From UBA3103 sp002365855 (GTDB lineage Bacteria > Bacillota > Desulfotomaculia > Desulfotomaculales > Pelotomaculaceae): 15,552 nt of DNA. The stretch covers positions 1 to 15,552 of the forward strand of contig DAOURR010000056.1 of assembly GCA_030627625.1 (NCBI GenBank), written 5' to 3'. Under the pieces are notes generated by a model. That model was not told the origin of the DNA. It saw only the letters and a list, made by a program, of their open reading frames with translations, and did not search any database. Positions 1-4,680 of this stretch are shown one piece after another. The position numbers and the translations under genes are program-made. Every line of letters starts with the position of its first letter. The stretch's first letter is position 1.

Positions 1-108
1 GACATAGCCCTGATCACCCCGATAGCCATAGAGGAAGGCCTGCGCTTTGCCATCCGCGAAGGCGGCCGCACTGTAGGCGCCGGCGTCGTTGTGGGAATTA
101 ACGAGTAA
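1..108 (+). CDS. tuf: Elongation factor Tu, C-terminal end (partial, 5' end outside window)
   Basis: The first frame reads 35 residues and then TAA. It contains the ITPIAIEEGLRFAIREGG stretch followed by RTVGAGVV, which is the hallmark C-terminal beta-barrel end (domain 3) of bacterial EF-Tu. EF-Tu is the cytoplasmic GTPase that delivers aminoacyl-tRNA to the ribosomal A site. Only about the last tenth of the protein is present, so the GTPase domain cannot be judged here. The last residues (VVVGINE) differ slightly from the more usual GVVTxIxE ending. A second tuf gene starts at the other end of the window in the same direction, so the organism very probably has two tuf copies. The identification is secure from the C-terminal motif. 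Confidence 0.96.
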   Translation, partial: DIALITPIAIEEGLRFAIREGGRTVGAGVVVGINE

Positions 109-174
109 TACTGCAAAGTCCATAGTGTTGAACCAAGCTGTTCCGTTACAAATCGTCGGTTCGTTGAGAAGTTG

Positions 175-202
175 GACGTGGGAAGTGAGACGTGAGAATA
201 GA
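175..202 (+). repeat. Degenerate heptamer tandem repeat, GACGTGA type
   Basis: Four consecutive 7-nt units read GACGTGG, GAAGTGA, GACGTGA and GAATAGA. The same family, read on the opposite strand, occurs at 3542-3569 in front of rplJ. It lies within the inverted-repeat-bounded element after tuf and immediately before the 204-224 palindrome. Confidence 0.55.
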
Positions 203-203
203 A

Positions 204-224
204 GGAATTCACAAAGTGAATTCC
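204..224. repeat. Perfect 9-bp inverted repeat with 3-nt loop
   Basis: GGAATTCAC (204-212) pairs perfectly with GTGAATTCC (216-224) around AAA. No T-run follows, so it is not a standard Rho-independent terminator. It is one of several hairpins inside the element after tuf. Confidence 0.75.
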
Positions 225-273
225 AACCAAACCAAAGACCAAATAAGGAATGGGGACACCCAGCAGGGGAACA

Positions 274-318
274 GGGACATCCCTCAATTGGAGCCGGTTT
301 AATAGTGAGGAATGTCCC
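274..318. repeat. REP-like hairpin, GGGACAT...ATGTCCC
   Basis: The arm at 274-286 pairs with 306-318 over 12 of 13 positions (one C/A mismatch), with a 19-nt loop. The motifs GGGGACA (252-257 region) and GGGACAT with its complement resemble the ends of REP-type and IS200-like repetitive elements seen in many bacteria. That comparison is from recall. Its 3' arm shares the C-run at 316-318 with the next hairpin, so the two cannot form together completely. Confidence 0.6.
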
Positions 319-372
319 CCCAGCACCCAAGTTGTTTTTGTTGGGCCATATAATTTATTGAGTGCTGGGGGG
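316..372. repeat. Perfect 11-bp inverted repeat, CCCCCCAGCAC / GTGCTGGGGGG
   Basis: The arms at 316-326 and 362-372 are exact reverse complements, with a 35-nt loop that is AT-rich in its second half. The segment GGGGGGAACAG after the second arm echoes GGGGAACAGGG at 265-276, suggesting a repeated internal module. Confidence 0.7.
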
Positions 373-422
373 AACAGAGGAGCCAGGCGAGTTCAACACT
401 ATGGAGACTTTATCTATAACCT

Positions 423-448
423 TAAAGGAATCGGTAACGATTCCTTTA
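423..448. repeat. Perfect 11-bp hairpin with GTAA tetraloop
   Basis: TAAAGGAATCG (423-433) and CGATTCCTTTA (438-448) are exact complements closed by GTAA, which as RNA is a GNRA-type tetraloop. It starts 12 nt beyond the right end of the element after tuf. It could be the original 3' hairpin of the tuf transcript pushed away by an insertion, but no clear T-run follows (next bases GTGGTTGTCC), so a terminator role is uncertain. Confidence 0.6.
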
Positions 449-611
449 GTGGTTGTCCATGTGGTATAAAAAGGCAGGAATTCTGTTAAAATAGGAGTAC
501 ACGATATATAAACTATTATGTATGTTTATCACCCTGGGGCTCCCATCAAAGTTCGCGCTTATTTTTGTTGGAAAGGTAAAAAGGAGGGGAACCACCAATT
601 CGGGGAAACTA

Positions 612-640
612 TTGACATCCCTTTTTAATTGTGTTAAATT
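612..640 (+). promoter_or_regulatory. Sigma-A-type promoter of the rpmG-secE-nusG-rplK-rplA unit
   Basis: A consensus -35 TTGACA (612-617) is followed by a 17-bp spacer and TAAATT (635-640, 4 of 6 to TATAAT). Initiation would fall near 647, giving a leader of about 58 nt before rpmG that includes an A-run (657-662) and a T-run (675-682). It is the best promoter between tuf and rpmG. Confidence 0.75.
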
Positions 641-704
641 TGTAAAGTAAATTTTCAAAAAAGCGATTAGCGAATTTTTTTTGGCTTTAGGGGAGGTGTC
701 CCAG

Positions 705-854
705 GTGAGAGTAGGTGTTACGCTAGCCTGCACAGAGTGCAAAAGAAGGAATTATACCACCGTAAAAAACAAGAAGAATGATCCTAACCGGATCGAAATG
801 AAAAAATACTGTAGGTTCTGCCAGACCCATGTTTTACACAAAGAAACAAGATAG
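705..854 (+). CDS. rpmG: 50S ribosomal protein L33, zinc-binding form
   Basis: This 49-residue protein begins MRVGVTLACTEC and ends THVLHKETR. It has two CxxC pairs (C9/C12 and C36/C39), the zinc-ribbon ligands of the C+ form of L33, and the usual family length of about 49-55. L33 is a small 50S subunit protein near the E site. The GTG start at 705 is chosen because GGGGAGGTG (690-698) lies at good spacing and family members start with this M-R-V type sequence. It is the first gene of the unit, behind the promoter at 612-640, and is followed by secE in the usual Firmicute order. An unusual run of 14 C lies 11 nt after its stop. There is no tRNA gene between it and secE, where some relatives have one. 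Identification is secure. Confidence 0.95.
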   Translation: MRVGVTLACTECKRRNYTTVKNKKNDPNRIEMKKYCRFCQTHVLHKETR

Positions 855-865
855 TCTCCGTTTCA

Positions 866-879
866 CCCCCCCCCCCCCC
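866..879 (+). repeat. Homopolymer tract of 14 C
   Basis: Fourteen consecutive C lie between the rpmG stop and secE. Such a run is rare in a conserved operon and prone to length change by slippage or to sequencing error. It is outside both coding regions, so no frame is affected. Confidence 0.9.
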
Positions 880-970
880 GTTTAATTGAGCCGCATTCTG
901 TTGGGGTAAATACGCCGGAACACTATCCTGGCGGGCGCGTTCTTTATAATATGTTAAGGATGTGGCGGAT

Positions 971-1438
971 ATGGCTGTAACAAAAAAACAAGACAATGAA
1001 GAAAAGAATAAAAAGGAACCCGGCAAGAAAGATGCTGGTAAAGCTGAAGGAGTTAAAAAATCTTCGGCATTAAGACATGATAAAAAAGATTCAGCCAGAA
1101 AAGATCCTGTCCTGAAGCAGGATAAAAAAGACGTTGTGGCCAAGAAGAACCAACCGCAAAAAAGTCACGACTCTGGTAAAGATAAAAAGGAAGCGCCAAA
1201 GAAAGAGCCTGCCAGAAGCAACCTGCCTGTAAAAAAAGAAAGAGTTAACTATTTAGAGAAAGGTCAGAAATTTGTCCGGGGAACGCTGAACGAGTTGAAA
1301 AAAGTCCACTGGCCCAACCGGAAGGAAGTTACCATCTATACTGCGGTTGTGTTAGTGGCGGTGGCGCTGGTCGCAGTGTTGATCTGGGTCTTCGACTCGG
1401 CTCTGAGTGTTGTTCTGGGGCGGATTATACAACGATAA
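971..1438 (+). CDS. secE: Preprotein translocase subunit SecE, with long Lys-rich N-terminal extension
   Basis: SecE is the small membrane subunit that clamps SecY in the SecYEG channel. The conserved core is the last 60 or so residues of 155: an amphipathic helix around 94-113 with NELKKVHWPN (W114, P115, N116), then one membrane segment at about 122-142. Firmicute SecE is often 60-75 residues, so the first 90 residues are an extension. The extension is highly charged (Lys/Asp/Glu/Pro) with repeated DKKD/DKKE at 37-40, 51-54 and 71-74. I choose ATG at 971, with AAGGA (956-960) 10 nt upstream. An in-frame GTG at 962 sits only 1 nt from that site and would add three residues. A TATAAT at 945-950 lacks a matching -35. 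nusG follows 42 nt after the stop. Confidence 0.93.
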   Translation: MAVTKKQDNEEKNKKEPGKKDAGKAEGVKKSSALRHDKKDSARKDPVLKQDKKDVVAKKNQPQKSHDSGKDKKEAPKKEPARSNLPVKKERVNYLEKGQKFVRGTLNELKKVHWPNRKEVTIYTAVVLVAVALVAVLIWVFDSALSVVLGRIIQR

Positions 1439-1453
1439 TTTCCTGAGGGGGTT

Positions 1454-1480
1454 GAGGGACCTGGGGGTCCCTTGTGTTTT
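1454..1480 (+). promoter_or_regulatory. Terminator-like hairpin overlapping the nusG ribosome binding site
   Basis: AGGGACC (1455-1461) pairs with GGTCCCT (1466-1472) around TGGG, extended by a G-T wobble (1454/1473). It is followed by TTGTGTTTT up to the nusG ATG. The only good Shine-Dalgarno candidate for nusG (GGGGGT, 1463-1468) lies in the loop and 3' arm. The shape fits either a weak Rho-independent terminator after secE or a hairpin limiting nusG translation. Its function is inference. Confidence 0.5.
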
Positions 1481-2008
1481 ATGGAAAAAAACTGGTATGT
1501 AGTGCATACATACTCCGGGTATGAGAACAAGGTTAAAGCCAATCTCGAAAAGCGGATAGAATCTATGAATATGGAAGAGAAAATTTTCCGTATTCTAGTG
1601 CCGATGGAAGACGAGGTTGAAATAAAAGACGGTAAGAAAAAAATATCCAAGCGCAAGGTTTTCCCCGGATATGTTCTGGTAGAGATGATCATGACCGATG
1701 ATTCCTGGTATGTGGTGCGCAACACCCCCGGTGTGACTGGATTTGTCGGCTCGGGGTCAAAGCCGATCCCGCTGAACGAAGCTGAGGCCAAGCAGATCAT
1801 TCGTCAGATGGGCATGGAAGAACCCAGGTACAAAATTGATTTTTCTACGGGTGAAAACATCCGTGTTATCGCGGGCCCCTTTGAAAACTTCATCGGTATG
1901 ATTGAAGAGATCAATTTAGAAAAGGGTAAGGTTAGAGTGATGATCTCAATGTTTGGGAGAGAAACTCCGATCGAACTTGAATTTACCCAGATCGAAAAAG
2001 TCTCTTAA
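1481..2008 (+). CDS. nusG: Transcription termination/antitermination factor NusG
   Basis: NusG binds RNA polymerase at the clamp and modulates elongation, pausing and termination; it is the only universally conserved transcription factor. The 175-residue protein shows the NGN domain at about 1-115 (NWYVVHTYSGYENKVKANLE at 4-23, KRKVFPGYVLVEM at 57-69, SWYVVRNTPGVTGFVG at 75-90). A linker and a C-terminal KOW domain follow from about 124, including GPFENFIGMIEEI and MFGRETPIELEF. Length matches Firmicute NusG. ATG at 1481 is taken as the start because family members begin MEKNWYVVHTYSG; an in-frame TTG at 1472 would add three residues and lies in a hairpin. It follows secE and precedes rplK, the usual order. 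Confidence 0.97.
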   Translation: MEKNWYVVHTYSGYENKVKANLEKRIESMNMEEKIFRILVPMEDEVEIKDGKKKISKRKVFPGYVLVEMIMTDDSWYVVRNTPGVTGFVGSGSKPIPLNEAEAKQIIRQMGMEEPRYKIDFSTGENIRVIAGPFENFIGMIEEINLEKGKVRVMISMFGRETPIELEFTQIEKVS

Positions 2009-2136
2009 TTCCCTGTTTCGGGTGATTGATACAGTCTGTTCAGACAGCGCGGCTTGAGCGTGCTTACCTGATTAGGGGAAATTGAATGAGCTTTTCCTGA
2101 TATGTAAGATGTTCCAGGATAGGAGGTGTGATACCA

Positions 2137-2565
2137 GTGGCAAAAAGAATATCGGCCATCGTCAAACTACAGGTTCCTGCAGGTAAAGCGACACCTGCGC
2201 CTCCGGTAGGACCGGCCCTGGGCCAGCACGGTGTAAACATCATGGCCTTTGTAAAGGAGTATAACGAGCGCACGGCTGCTCAGGCGGGCTTAATTATCCC
2301 GGTTGAGATTACCGTTTTTGAGGACCGTTCCTTTACTTTCATAACCAAGACCCCCCCTGCAGCGGTGCTGCTGAAGAAAGCGGTGGGCCTGGAAAAGGCC
2401 TCCGGTGAGCCAAATATTAAAAAGGTTGCCAAAGTCCCCCGCTCAAAAGTGAAGGAGATAGCCGAGCTGAAAATGCCGGACCTGAACGCGGCTGATATCG
2501 AGGCCGCCATAAGGATGGTTGAGGGCACTGCCCGCAGCATGGGGATAGACATCATCGAAGGATAA
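2137..2565 (+). CDS. rplK: 50S ribosomal protein L11
   Basis: L11 sits at the base of the 50S stalk, binds the GTPase-associated region of 23S rRNA with L10, and is part of the thiostrepton site. The 142-residue protein opens MAKRISAIVKLQVPAGKATP and continues with the proline-rich APPVGPALGQHGVNIM, the N-terminal family signature. The C-terminal RNA-binding half includes the LKKAVGLEKASGEPN region and ends with a VEGTARSMGIDI-type segment. Length is normal. GTG at 2137 is chosen: AGGAGGT (2121-2127) is 9 nt upstream, while the earlier in-frame GTG at 2128 directly abuts that site. The 128-nt gap after nusG has only short hairpin potential (GTCT/AGAC at 2034-2045). rplA follows. Confidence 0.97.
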   Translation: MAKRISAIVKLQVPAGKATPAPPVGPALGQHGVNIMAFVKEYNERTAAQAGLIIPVEITVFEDRSFTFITKTPPAAVLLKKAVGLEKASGEPNIKKVAKVPRSKVKEIAELKMPDLNAADIEAAIRMVEGTARSMGIDIIEG

Positions 2566-2646
2566 AAACCTTTGCATTTGTTGATGAATGATCCCAAACA
2601 AAAGTGGGAGGAATATTTTCCGCTAACACCACGAGGAGGTAATAAA

Positions 2647-3345
2647 ATGGCTAAACACGGTAAAAAATTTACAGAAGCAGCCAAGCAGGTTGACCATGGT
2701 AATCTGTATGATCCGGCGGAGGCTTTTGAGCTGATCAAAAAGGTAGCTCCCGCTAAATTCGATGAGACTATTGAGGTGGCTGTGCGGTTGGGTGTGGACC
2801 CAAGGCACGCTGAGCAGCAGGTGCGCGGCGCCGTGGTACTGCCCTATGGAACCGGCAAAACACGTATAGTGCTTGTTTTTGCCAAGGGGGACAAGGCCAG
2901 GGAAGCATCCGATGCCGGCGCTGATTTTGTCGGCGCTGAAGACATGGTAGCTAAAATCCAGGGTGAAGGCTGGCTGGGGTTTGATGTAGCCATAGCTACA
3001 CCGGACATGATGGGAACAGTCGGCAAGCTGGGACGGATCCTGGGGCCCCGCGGCCTGATGCCCAATCCTAAAACAGGAACTGTCACTTTTGATGTTACCA
3101 GGGCTGTGCAGGAAGTAAAGGCAGGCAAAATCGAATACCGGGTGGATAAGGCAGGCAACATCCACGCCCCTCTCGGCAGAGTCTCGTTCAGTACCGAGAA
3201 CTTATTGGAAAACTTGAGGACTCTGATCGACGCTCTGGTCCGGGCGAAGCCCGTTGCGGCCAAGGGTCAATATCTCCGGGCCATTTATATTTCTTCGACC
3301 ATGGGGCCCGGCATTAGGGTTAACACTCAGAAAATTAACGCGTAA
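2647..3345 (+). CDS. rplA: 50S ribosomal protein L1
   Basis: L1 forms the mobile L1 stalk near the E site and in many bacteria also represses its own mRNA. The 232-residue protein starts MAKHGKKFTEA. It contains FDETIEVAVRLGVDPRHAEQ, the GAVVLPYGTGKT segment, the LGPRGLMPNPKTGTVT signature in the middle, and a C-terminal GPGIRVNT ending. Length fits the family (about 229-234). The start at ATG 2647 is set by GAGGAGGT (2633-2640) 6 nt upstream; an in-frame TTG at 2572 would add 25 unrelated residues without a good site. It follows rplK by 81 nt. After its stop a leader region precedes rplJ, so L11-L1 and L10-L7/L12 can be regulated separately. Confidence 0.97.
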   Translation: MAKHGKKFTEAAKQVDHGNLYDPAEAFELIKKVAPAKFDETIEVAVRLGVDPRHAEQQVRGAVVLPYGTGKTRIVLVFAKGDKAREASDAGADFVGAEDMVAKIQGEGWLGFDVAIATPDMMGTVGKLGRILGPRGLMPNPKTGTVTFDVTRAVQEVKAGKIEYRVDKAGNIHAPLGRVSFSTENLLENLRTLIDALVRAKPVAAKGQYLRAIYISSTMGPGIRVNTQKINA

Positions 3346-3365
3346 TCGCGAAGAATAAATTAATA

Positions 3366-3446
3366 AACTTGCTGTAGACCGCTGGTGCTTTGCATAATGG
3401 CTCACGCCGCCAGCCGAGGCCTGGATAAATCCTAGCGCAAAACGCC
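3366..3446 (+). promoter_or_regulatory. L10-leader-like autoregulatory RNA upstream of rplJ
   Basis: The stretch with CTGTAGACCGCTGGTG and later GCCAGCCGAGG resembles the Firmicute ribosomal L10 leader, a structured RNA bound by the L10-L7/L12 complex. A stem forms between GCTGGTG (3381-3387) and CGCCAGC (3408-3414), counting one G-T pair. GAGGCC (3416-3421) can pair with GGCCTC (3449-3454), the 5' arm of the following terminator, giving a competing antiterminator. Sequence, position before rplJ and the adjoining terminator agree; assignment to the named RNA family is from recall. No convincing own promoter is seen. Confidence 0.8.
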
Positions 3447-3483
3447 GGGGCCTCTTAGTGTTTACAGAGGCCCCTTTTAATTT
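3447..3483 (+). terminator. Rho-independent attenuator of the rplJ leader
   Basis: GGGGCCTCT (3447-3455) pairs perfectly over 9 bp with AGAGGCCCC (3466-3474) around a 10-nt loop, followed directly by TTTTAATTT. It lies between rplA and rplJ, downstream of the L10-leader-like RNA, and its 5' arm can be taken by GAGGCC at 3416-3421. This is the arrangement of a regulated attenuator. Confidence 0.92.
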
Positions 3484-3541
3484 ATTCATGCTACCATCTG
3501 CATTCCAAGTTTCATTATGGTTTTTAATCTTTAGATTTTCC

Positions 3542-3569
3542 GACGTCTGACTTCTGACCTCTGACGTCT
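3542..3569 (-). repeat. Heptamer tandem repeat, (GACnTCT)x4 on the + strand
   Basis: Four exact-length 7-nt units read GACGTCT, GACTTCT, GACCTCT and GACGTCT. On the minus strand the family reads AGACGTC, AGAAGTC, close to the GAAGTGAGACGTGA units at 175-202. The array ends just before the rplJ ribosome binding site (AGGAGG, 3575-3580). The 58 nt between the attenuator and this array show nothing recognisable. Confidence 0.75.
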
Positions 3570-3593
3570 GAGAGAGGAGGTGTTTTTGGAAAA

Positions 3594-4121
3594 GTGCCAA
3601 TCACCAAAGCCCAAAAGGAAATAATAATCCAGGAACTCAAGGAGAAGTTTGAAAGTTCCATAGTTGCCGTGCTTGCTGATTACCGGGGTCTTAACGTGTC
3701 CGATGCGACGAGGCTGCGCCGCCGCTTACGGGAAGCCGGCTGTGAGTTTAGAGTGTCAAAAAACACCCTTACCGGCCTGGCCGCTAAACAGGCTGGACTG
3801 GAAGGGCTCGACCCCTATCTGGAGGGCCAGATAGCCATAGCTTTTAGCAAGGACCCTGTGGCGCCGGCAAAAATTCTCCATGAATTTATCCGTGAAAACA
3901 AGAAAATGGAAGTCAAGGGCGGAGTGCTGGAAGGTAAAGTAATTAACGCCAGAGCCATGAGGGAACTGGCTGACCTGCCCCCCAGAGAAGTCCTTCTGGC
4001 CAGGGTACTGGGTGGAATGCAGAGCCCTCTCTATGGTTTTGCAGGAGTTTTGCAGGGTACTCTCCGCAGTTTTGTTTACGCGCTGGATGCTGTCCGCAAG
4101 CAGCGCGCGGGTGAAGCCTAA
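3594..4121 (+). CDS. rplJ: 50S ribosomal protein L10
   Basis: L10 anchors L7/L12 dimers to the 50S stalk base and, as the L10-L7/L12 complex, binds its own leader RNA. The 175-residue protein begins MPITKAQKEIIIQELKEKFE. It has the VLADYRGLNVSDATRLRRRL segment and FRVSKNTL (about 53-60), and ends in a C-terminal alpha-helix (about 140-175) that in the family carries the L7/L12 binding sites. Length is normal. The start is GTG at 3594; the AGGAGG at 3575-3580 is 13 nt away, longer than usual, and no better in-frame start exists. The gene lies behind an attenuator and a heptamer repeat array and is followed by rplL after 35 nt. Confidence 0.96.
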   Translation: MPITKAQKEIIIQELKEKFESSIVAVLADYRGLNVSDATRLRRRLREAGCEFRVSKNTLTGLAAKQAGLEGLDPYLEGQIAIAFSKDPVAPAKILHEFIRENKKMEVKGGVLEGKVINARAMRELADLPPREVLLARVLGGMQSPLYGFAGVLQGTLRSFVYALDAVRKQRAGEA

Positions 4122-4156
4122 AAAATTTTACAACATAAAATTAGGAGGTTATAACA

Positions 4157-4546
4157 TTGTCTAAAGTCCAAGAAATCCTTGAAGCGGTTAAAGGTATGAC
4201 CGTATTAGAACTTTCCGAGCTGGTAAAAGCGTTCGAAGAAGAGTTCGGCGTAAGCGCCGCCGCTCCTATGGCCATGGTCGCAGCCCCCGGCTCGGCAGCC
4301 GCCGCACCTGCCGCACCTGCTGAAGAGGAGGAGCAAACCGAGTTTGACGTAATTCTAACCGGAGTTGGCGAAAAGAAAGTCAACGTGATCAAGGTTGTCC
4401 GTGAAATCACCGCCCTGGGGCTGAAAGAGGCCAAGGACCTGGTTGATGGCGCTCCCAAAGCGGTTAAAGAAAAGGTGACCAAGGAAGAGGCTGAGGCCAT
4501 CAAAACCAAGCTTACCGATGTAGGCGCATCAGTGGATATAAAATAA
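4157..4546 (+). CDS. rplL: 50S ribosomal protein L7/L12
   Basis: L7/L12 is the multi-copy stalk protein that recruits and stimulates translation GTPases. The 129-residue protein has the N-terminal dimerisation helices (about 1-31, including EILEAVKGMTVLELSELVKA), an Ala/Pro-rich hinge (about 33-55) and the globular C-terminal domain (about 60-129, with FDVILTGVGEKKVNVIKVVR and GLKEAKDLVDGAPK). The start is TTG at 4157, 6 nt after AGGAGGTT (4143-4150). The codon is rare for such a highly made protein, but no ATG or GTG gives a normal N terminus. A terminator follows 27 nt after the stop, closing the rplJ-rplL unit. Confidence 0.97.
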   Translation: MSKVQEILEAVKGMTVLELSELVKAFEEEFGVSAAAPMAMVAAPGSAAAAPAAPAEEEEQTEFDVILTGVGEKKVNVIKVVREITALGLKEAKDLVDGAPKAVKEKVTKEEAEAIKTKLTDVGASVDIK

Positions 4547-4573
4547 GTAAACTGAATGTTTTTGTAAAAATAT

Positions 4574-4602
4574 AAAAAGGGCCGCAGGGTCCTTTTTATT
4601 TT
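4574..4602 (+). terminator. Rho-independent terminator after rplL
   Basis: AAAAAGGGCC (4574-4583) pairs with GGTCCTTTTT (4588-4597) with one G-T wobble and a 4-nt loop. The 3' arm ends in five T and continues ATTTT. It separates rplJL transcripts from rpoB, which has its own promoter 44 nt downstream. Some read-through into rpoB is possible. Confidence 0.88.
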
Positions 4603-4645
4603 CAATTTACCCACTTTTTTCATTATTTTTAAAAATATTAAAGCC

Positions 4646-4674
4646 TTGACAAACCAAATGGTGTATGATACTAT
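4646..4674 (+). promoter_or_regulatory. Strong sigma-A-type promoter of rpoBC
   Basis: A consensus -35 TTGACA (4646-4651), a 17-bp spacer, and TACTAT (4669-4674) preceded by TGA (4666-4668), an extended -10. Initiation would be near 4681, leaving a leader of about 305 nt before the rpoB ATG. Confidence 0.8.
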
Positions 4675-4680
4675 TTTAAA

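Larger units (their letters stand above)
120..404. repeat. Perfect 14-bp inverted repeat pair (120-133 / 391-404)
   Basis: The two 14-nt arms are exact reverse complements separated by 257 nt. This is far longer than expected by chance between two sites within 300 bp. They are best read as the terminal repeats of the element between them. A simple transcription terminator is unlikely because the loop would be 257 nt and no T-run follows the second arm. Confidence 0.8.
115..411. mobile_element. MITE-like non-coding element with terminal inverted repeats
   Basis: CCATAGTGTTGAAC at 120-133 has its exact reverse complement, GTTCAACACTATGG, at 391-404. The match continues outward as AAAGT (115-119) against ACTTT (407-411), with a 2-nt offset at 405-406. 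The roughly 300-bp interior has no convincing gene but several nested inverted repeats (204-224, 274-318, 316-372). The left end lies 6 nt past the tuf stop. Short non-coding DNA with inverted termini and internal hairpins fits a miniature inverted-repeat element or a REP-type composite. No clear target-site duplication is visible and no transposase is present, so the mobile nature is inference. Confidence 0.5.

Noticed and set aside
120..404. The 14-bp inverted repeat as a giant tuf terminator stem
   Set aside because: A 257-nt loop and no T-run after the second arm make this implausible compared with terminal repeats of an inserted element.
518..628. A 36-codon frame upstream of rpmG beginning ATG and running through the rpmG -35 element
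   Set aside because: There is no ribosome binding site at proper distance (nearest GGAG is 21 nt away), it overlaps the promoter, and the protein is not recognised. It could be a remnant, but nothing supports it.
913..933. CGCCGG/CC-GGCG stem before secE as a terminator
   Set aside because: The stem is short with a bulge, and the T-rich part does not follow it directly. It would also cut the operon before secE without a good new promoter.
945..950. Perfect TATAAT upstream of secE as a separate promoter
   Set aside because: No acceptable -35 lies 16-18 bp upstream and the transcript would start at the ribosome binding site, so secE is more likely read from the rpmG promoter.
855..961. A tRNA gene between rpmG and secE
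   Set aside because: Some Firmicutes have tRNA-Trp here, but no acceptor stem, T-loop GGTTCGA or anticodon arm is present.
962..970. GTG start for secE
   Set aside because: It lies 1 nt after the AAGGA site; ATG at 971 gives usable spacing. The difference is only three residues and the choice is not certain.
2572..2646. Extended N terminus of rplA from TTG 2572
   Set aside because: The added 25 residues are unlike L1 and a strong ribosome binding site sits directly before ATG 2647.
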